7,375 bases of DNA from AP-16 sp036395835 (GTDB taxonomy: Bacteria > Pseudomonadota > Alphaproteobacteria > Rhizobiales > Xanthobacteraceae): NCBI GenBank assembly GCA_036395835.1, contig DASWCW010000152.1:1-7375 (forward strand), written 5' to 3'. The notes under the pieces are model-generated. The model was not told the origin of the DNA, did no database searches, and was given only the letters and a program-made list of their open reading frames with translations. Numbering within the stretch: position 1 is the stretch's first letter; the number at the start of each line of letters is the position of its first letter. The position numbers were made by a program, and so were the translations under genes. Shown in pieces: positions 3,989 through 7,375 of this stretch.

Positions 3989-5590
3989 ATGGCACAGCCG
4001 CGGCTCAAACATTTCGGCTGGGGTCGCGAAGGCGAACGCATCACCCCGGAGGAGGAGGCTTTCGTCTGGACGCGGATCCGGGAGCGGTTCCGGATCGACG
4101 AATTCGAAGAGATCAAGCCGCCGTCGCTCGATGCGATCGAGCTGCATCCTCCGCGCGTGAAGCCGCCGGCTGCGCTCGGTCCCATCGCCTCGACCGAGCG
4201 CTACGACCGCGCCGCGCACACCTACGGCAAGTCCTATCCCGACTACGTGCGCGGGCTGCTCGGGGATTATGCCGCCGCGCCCGACGTCGTCGTCTACCCG
4301 CGCGACGAGCGCGAGGTTGCGGCCGTGCTCGACTGGGCGGATGCGGCGCAAGCCTCGGTGACGCCGTTCGGCGGCGGCTCGAGCGTGGTCGGCGGCGTCG
4401 AGCCCCGCACCAATGGCCTCGGCCGCTACAAGGCGGCCGTCACCATGGACCTGCGCGACATGCATCGCGTGATCGAGGTCGACCGCACTTCCCGCGCCGC
4501 ACGCATCGAGGCCGGTGCCTTCGGTCCGGCGCTCGAGGCCGAGCTCAAGCCGCACGGGCTCACGCTGCGGCACTTTCCGCAAAGCTTCGAGTTCTCCACC
4601 CTCGGCGGCTGGATCGCCACGCGCTCCGGCGGGCATTTTGCCACGCTCTACACCCACATCGACGATCTCGTGGAATCGCTGCGCGTCGTCACCCCGCGCG
4701 GCGTGATCGAGACGCGGCGGCTTCCGGGCTCGGGGGCGGGTCCGAGCCCGGACCGGCTGCTGATCGGCTCCGAAGGCATCTTGGGCGTCATCACCGAAGC
4801 CTGGATGCGGCTGCAGGCCAGGCCGCATTTCCGCGCCGGCGGCGCGGTGCGATTTTCCGATTTCTTCACCGCGGCGCGGGCGCTGCGCGCCATTGCCCAG
4901 GCCGGGCTCTATCCCGCGAACTGCCGCATCCTCGATCCGCACGAGGCCCACAACACCGGTGCCGGCGACGGCAAAGTCGCCATCATGGTGCTGGCGTTCG
5001 AATCCGCCGACCACCCGGTCGAGGCCTGGATGGCGCGGGCGCTCGAATGCTGCCGCGACCATGCGGGCGAGCTCGAGCAATCGGGCGCCAAGGACGCGCA
5101 TCGGGAAGGCGCCGCCGGGCGCTGGCGCAACGCCTTCATCCGCATGCCCTATGCGCGCGAACGCACCATCCAGCGCGGCATCATCAACGACACGTTCGAG
5201 ACCTCGATCACCTGGGAGCGGTTCGAGGGCTTCCACGACAGCGTCAAGGCGGCGACCGAGCAGGCGATCCGGGACGCGACCGGCCAGCAGGGCCAGGTCA
5301 CCTGCCGGTTCACCCACGTCTACCCGGACGGGCCGGCGCCCTATTTCACGTTCCATGCGGCCGGGCGCCACGGCAAGCTGATCGAGCAATGGCATGCGAT
5401 CAAATCCGCGGGGCTCGACGCGGTGATCGCCGGCGGCGGCACCGTCACGCATCACCACGCGGTCGGGCGCGACCACCGCCCCTGGTACGACCGGCAGCGG
5501 CCGCCGCTGTTCGCGGAGGCGCTCAAGGCGGCCAAGCGCGCGCTCGACCCCCACGGCCTGCTCAATCCGGGCGTGCTGATCGATGTGTGA
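3989..5590 (+). CDS. FAD-binding oxidoreductase, alkyldihydroxyacetonephosphate synthase-like
   Basis: This 533-residue enzyme belongs to the vanillyl-alcohol-oxidase fold family. The N-terminal FAD domain spans about 95-275: PDVVVYPRDEREVAAVL, the flavin loop PFGGGSSVVGG (126-136), the STLGGWIATRSGGH segment (203-216) and SEGILGVITEAWMRL (261-275). The C-terminal substrate domain has PYFTFHAAGRHG (451-462) and GGGTVTHHHAVGRDHRPWY (482-500), the triple-histidine motif diagnostic of alkyl-DHAP synthases. The Tyr (452) and His (488-490) correspond by motif to the catalytic Tyr and His of the animal enzyme, which swaps the acyl chain of acyl-DHAP for a fatty alcohol to make an ether bond. In alphaproteobacteria the true substrate is unproven, and many relatives are listed only as FAD-binding oxidases. 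The start at 3989 follows a strong GGGGAGGAA five bases upstream. No acyltransferase or fatty-alcohol-forming reductase is nearby. The frame is intact, and a long antisense frame covering it is a codon-bias shadow. Confidence 0.88.
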   Translation: MAQPRLKHFGWGREGERITPEEEAFVWTRIRERFRIDEFEEIKPPSLDAIELHPPRVKPPAALGPIASTERYDRAAHTYGKSYPDYVRGLLGDYAAAPDVVVYPRDEREVAAVLDWADAAQASVTPFGGGSSVVGGVEPRTNGLGRYKAAVTMDLRDMHRVIEVDRTSRAARIEAGAFGPALEAELKPHGLTLRHFPQSFEFSTLGGWIATRSGGHFATLYTHIDDLVESLRVVTPRGVIETRRLPGSGAGPSPDRLLIGSEGILGVITEAWMRLQARPHFRAGGAVRFSDFFTAARALRAIAQAGLYPANCRILDPHEAHNTGAGDGKVAIMVLAFESADHPVEAWMARALECCRDHAGELEQSGAKDAHREGAAGRWRNAFIRMPYARERTIQRGIINDTFETSITWERFEGFHDSVKAATEQAIRDATGQQGQVTCRFTHVYPDGPAPYFTFHAAGRHGKLIEQWHAIKSAGLDAVIAGGGTVTHHHAVGRDHRPWYDRQRPPLFAEALKAAKRALDPHGLLNPGVLIDV

Positions 5591-5674
5591 AATGCCGATG
5601 GCGGTAGCCGTAACCGGACGGAGCGCGCATGCTATGCTGGATTCCGCGGAGCATTGGCGCGGAGAGGGGAGCCG

Positions 5675-6185
5675 ATGAGGCGGCGGGAGTTTGTTGGGTT
5701 TCTCGCCGGCGCGTTTTTCTCGCCGCTCGCCGCGCGTGCGCAGCAGCCGGCCGGGCCGGTGATCGCCTTCCTCAGCAGCCGATCGCCCGAGGAGGCCGCG
5801 GGCCATACCGCTGCCTTCCTCCAGGGTCTCAAGGCATTCGGCTACGTCGACGGCCGCAACGGTCGTCGTTCAAAACGATCCGTTCTTCGACTCGCGGCGC
5901 GATCAACTCATCGCGCTCGCAGGCCGTCACAAGATCGCGGCGATCTATCACATCCGCGAGTTCCCGGCGGCCGGCGGGCTGATGAGCTATGGTCCGAGCC
6001 TTGCGGATGCTTACCATCAGGTCGGCATCCAGGCCGGCCGCATCCTCAAGGGCGCGAATGTCGCCGATCTGCCGGTCGTGCAGCCCACGCATTTCGAGCT
6101 GGTGATCAATCTGAAAACCGCCAAGGCACTCGGTCTTGCCGTGCCGCCGACGCTGCTGCCGCAAGCCGACGAGGTGATCGAATGA
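5675..6185 (+). pseudogene. ABC transporter substrate-binding protein, broken by central deletion and frameshift
   Basis: The 5' part (5675-5860) encodes MRRREFVGFLAGAFFSPLAA followed by RAQQPAGPVIAFLSS and GLKAFGYVDGRN, the Tat-like leader and first strand of the ABC_sub_bind family (PF04392-type, abundant in Bradyrhizobium). At about 5860/5861 homology jumps to another frame (from 5862), which gives VVVQNDPFFDSRRDQLIAL, the AIYHIREFPAAGGLMSYG region and the family-typical end FELVINLKTAKALGL...LPQADEVIE, stopping at 6183-6185. Together the parts make about 169 residues against roughly 325-335 for the family, so about 155 central residues are missing, including most of the first lobe and the hinge. 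A strong GGGGAG precedes the ATG and a TATGCT hexamer lies about 45 bases upstream, so expression signals remain. If translated, the first frame continues out of frame to 6247. No permease or ATPase gene is adjacent. Confidence 0.88.
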
Positions 6186-6225
6186 GGGCGGGGAACGCTC
6201 GAGCGCGGCCGCTAGGAGCGGGACC

Positions 6226-7095
6226 ATGCCGGGAGAACGCTCGGTGAAACACGCGATCCTGCGTTCGTTCGAGACCGTGATCAGGGGCATGGATCCCGGT
6301 GCGGCAGCGCGTGAGGCGCAAGAACAGCAAGAACGACATGAACGGGAAGAACGGCAAGAACGGGAAGAACGGCAAAAGCAGCAAAAACCGACCGAGCCGC
6401 GGATCATCGGCCAAGAAGGCGTCGTTCTGGGCCGGAAGTGGCGGCTCTATACCGACGGAACGTTCGAAGGCGAAACCGTGCGCGGCATGGAAGCCTTTCG
6501 AGATTTGGATCACTTCAAGTCGTTCATAGAAGTCTCGCCCGTCCTTCGCACCGAGCGGTCCAGAGCAGATTTCGAGGAACCGGGCACCGAGCCGATATCG
6601 GCTGCTGCAGCCACGCCGATCGACGCGATTCCAGCTAAGAATATGGCTTCAGCCACGGGAGCGGCGACGGGAACTGGTGTTCCGCCCGCATTCAAAGCAG
6701 GCCGAAATGCGTCCGCCGATCTCGCGAAGCCTATCCGCCCGCACCCGGATGTCCGACTGGCTCGAGACCTGGTGATGGCGGGAGGGCTCGGAACCGTGCT
6801 TTGCGTGGCGTGGTGGTTTCGCTTCTACGTGCTCGATGGTTTGCATGGGGAGCTGTTGCGGCGTGGCCTGAGCGAAAGCGTGATTCGGTCGACGAATCTC
6901 TCCGCGCGACATTACCTCTCTTGTTTCTTCCTGAATGGCGAACCTTGCGTTGCCATGAAAAGCTGGGGACGATTTGCCGGTCACGTCATCTATGAGCCGG
7001 CATTCGCATGGGTCTCGATCTGTGCCCTGGGATTGGGATTTCTCTTGATTCAGGTTCACCGAAGGAAGGACAAAGATCGGAAGATCGAGGAGTGA
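6226..7095 (+). CDS. Hypothetical two-helix membrane protein with charged N-terminal repeat
   Basis: The product is 289 residues long. The cytosolic-looking N-terminus has a Glu/Gln/Arg-rich run (residues 30-54, three-residue repeats such as ERE and ERQ) likely to form a single long helix or coiled coil. It is followed by a compact segment with VLGRKWRLYTDGTFEGET (67-84) and FRDLDHFKSFIE (91-102), which looks like a small folded domain. A low-complexity Ala/Pro/Thr linker (115-170) leads to two membrane helices (about 182-203 and 257-277). Between them is a loop of about 50 residues with Cys233 and Cys241, probably periplasmic and possibly disulfide-bonded. The tail is basic (HRRKDKDRKIEE). 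AGGAG eight bases before the ATG supports the start at 6226, 40 bases after the broken transporter gene. I do not recognise the family. The layout suggests a membrane-tethered scaffold or sensor, which is only an inference. Confidence 0.72.
   Translation: MPGERSVKHAILRSFETVIRGMDPGAAAREAQEQQERHEREERQEREERQKQQKPTEPRIIGQEGVVLGRKWRLYTDGTFEGETVRGMEAFRDLDHFKSFIEVSPVLRTERSRADFEEPGTEPISAAAATPIDAIPAKNMASATGAATGTGVPPAFKAGRNASADLAKPIRPHPDVRLARDLVMAGGLGTVLCVAWWFRFYVLDGLHGELLRRGLSESVIRSTNLSARHYLSCFFLNGEPCVAMKSWGRFAGHVIYEPAFAWVSICALGLGFLLIQVHRRKDKDRKIEE
6322..6384 (+). repeat. Nine-base tandem repeat inside the two-helix protein gene
   Basis: Seven consecutive nine-base units, GAACGGGAA or GAACGGCAA with edge variants (GAACAGCAA, GAACGACAT, AAGCAGCAA), encode EQQ ERH ERE ERQ ERE ERQ KQQ. 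The inner four units alternate GGGAA and GGCAA exactly. The unit is a multiple of three, so gain or loss of copies would change length without shifting the frame. Confidence 0.85.
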
Positions 7096-7318
7096 CATAC
7101 TCTCAGGCTCGTCGGTGGGAGCGAGCCGGGCTGCGCCGCGCGTTTCGGTCGCGAACCTCGCCCCGGGTAGGGCCGCCGGCGCGGCTCGAAGCGCGACGGC
7201 GTGTCCGAATTGCAACATCCCGGAGAAATTTTGCCGGCACCAGGGTATCCGGCCTGGTTTGAACACAGCTTGCGCTGTTAGCTGGTCGAGGCCGCTTGCG
7301 GCCAGGGGAGGATGCAAC
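7096..7318 (+). other. Intergenic stretch with clustered hairpins, no gene seen
   Basis: No convincing coding frame lies here. Bases 7120-7200 are extremely GC-rich. Then follow three inverted repeats on the way to the next gene: ACCAGG/CCTGGT (7239-7244 with 7253-7258), which competes with GCCGG/CCGGC (7233-7237 with 7249-7253); ACAGC/GCTGT around TTGC (7265-7278); and GGCCGC/GCGGCC around TT (7290-7295 with 7298-7303). The last one ends exactly at the AGGGGAGGA ribosome binding site of the gene at 7319, so it could affect initiation. None has a T run, so a terminator for the upstream gene is not evident. Confidence 0.4.
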
Positions 7319-7375
7319 ATGAGATCACTGCGGGGAGCGGCAATCATCGTGCTCGGTCTGGCTTTGGCTCCAGCC
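7319..7375 (+). CDS. Exported protein, signal peptide only (runs off right edge)
   Basis: Nineteen codons are visible: MRSLRGAAIIVLGLALAPA, a basic start followed by a hydrophobic core and an Ala/Pro end, which is a typical signal peptide reaching its cleavage region as the window stops. AGGGGAGGA lies about six bases upstream, one of the strongest ribosome binding sites in the window, and fixes the start over the ATG at 7312 in another frame. The mature protein, and therefore its role, is not visible. Confidence 0.7.
   Translation, partial: MRSLRGAAIIVLGLALAPA

Noticed and set aside
3923..5806. A 627-codon open frame on the minus strand
   Set aside because: It lies opposite the intact flavoenzyme gene and has the Arg/Gly/Ala-rich low-information composition of an antisense shadow in GC-rich DNA. 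The plus strand carries recognised motifs throughout.
1..7375. tRNA or rRNA genes, insertion sequence ends, transposase or integrase genes
   Set aside because: I looked for tRNA arms, rRNA signatures, transposase motifs and flanking duplications and saw none, despite the rearranged look of the left third.

Overview
The window looks like an accessory segment from a high-GC alphaproteobacterium, most likely a Bradyrhizobium-type member of the Hyphomicrobiales. The evidence is the uniformly GC-rich coding sequence, an orphan ABC substrate-binding protein with the MRRREFVGFLAG...AQQ leader typical of that group, a small lipoprotein of a type I associate with it, and a truncated small CxxC protein that I recall as widespread in Bradyrhizobium. 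This assignment is inferred from recalled families; no search was run.

Layout. Bases 1-1610 are gene-poor and mosaic. They hold the 5' end of a minus-strand gene leaving the left edge (1-136), a truncated CxxC protein (273-479) with a second, more decayed fragment of the same gene (591-649), a possible 21-residue membrane peptide on the minus strand (424-489), three tandem units of about 190-205 bp carrying conserved hairpins (831-1376), and a 55-codon hypothetical ORF (1392-1559). Bases 1612-2550 encode, on the minus strand, a DmeF-type cation diffusion facilitator for Co/Ni export, whose upstream region contains two strong consecutive hairpins. Diverging from it, 2870-3899 encodes a probable two-gene unit: a membrane-anchored or secreted cysteine-containing protein and a lipoprotein. 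A 533-residue FAD-dependent enzyme of the alkyl-DHAP synthase type follows (3989-5590), then an ABC substrate-binding protein gene broken by a central deletion and frameshift (5675-6185), a two-helix membrane protein with a nine-base tandem repeat (6226-7095), a hairpin-rich intergenic stretch (7096-7318), and the signal peptide of a protein running off the right edge (7319-7375).

Functionally the genes do not form one pathway. There is a metal-efflux gene, an envelope protein pair, an isolated flavoenzyme and decayed genes, as expected of a rearranged region. The least explained part is the tandem repeat block. Read on the minus strand, every unit has the same order: a promoter-like pair (TTGCCA, 16 bases, TA...), an outer stem around a variable loop, and a GC-rich hairpin followed by a T-rich tract. 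Two further terminator-like hairpins separate the units. A tandem family of small structured RNAs is the most interesting hypothesis, but strand and expression cannot be settled from sequence alone.
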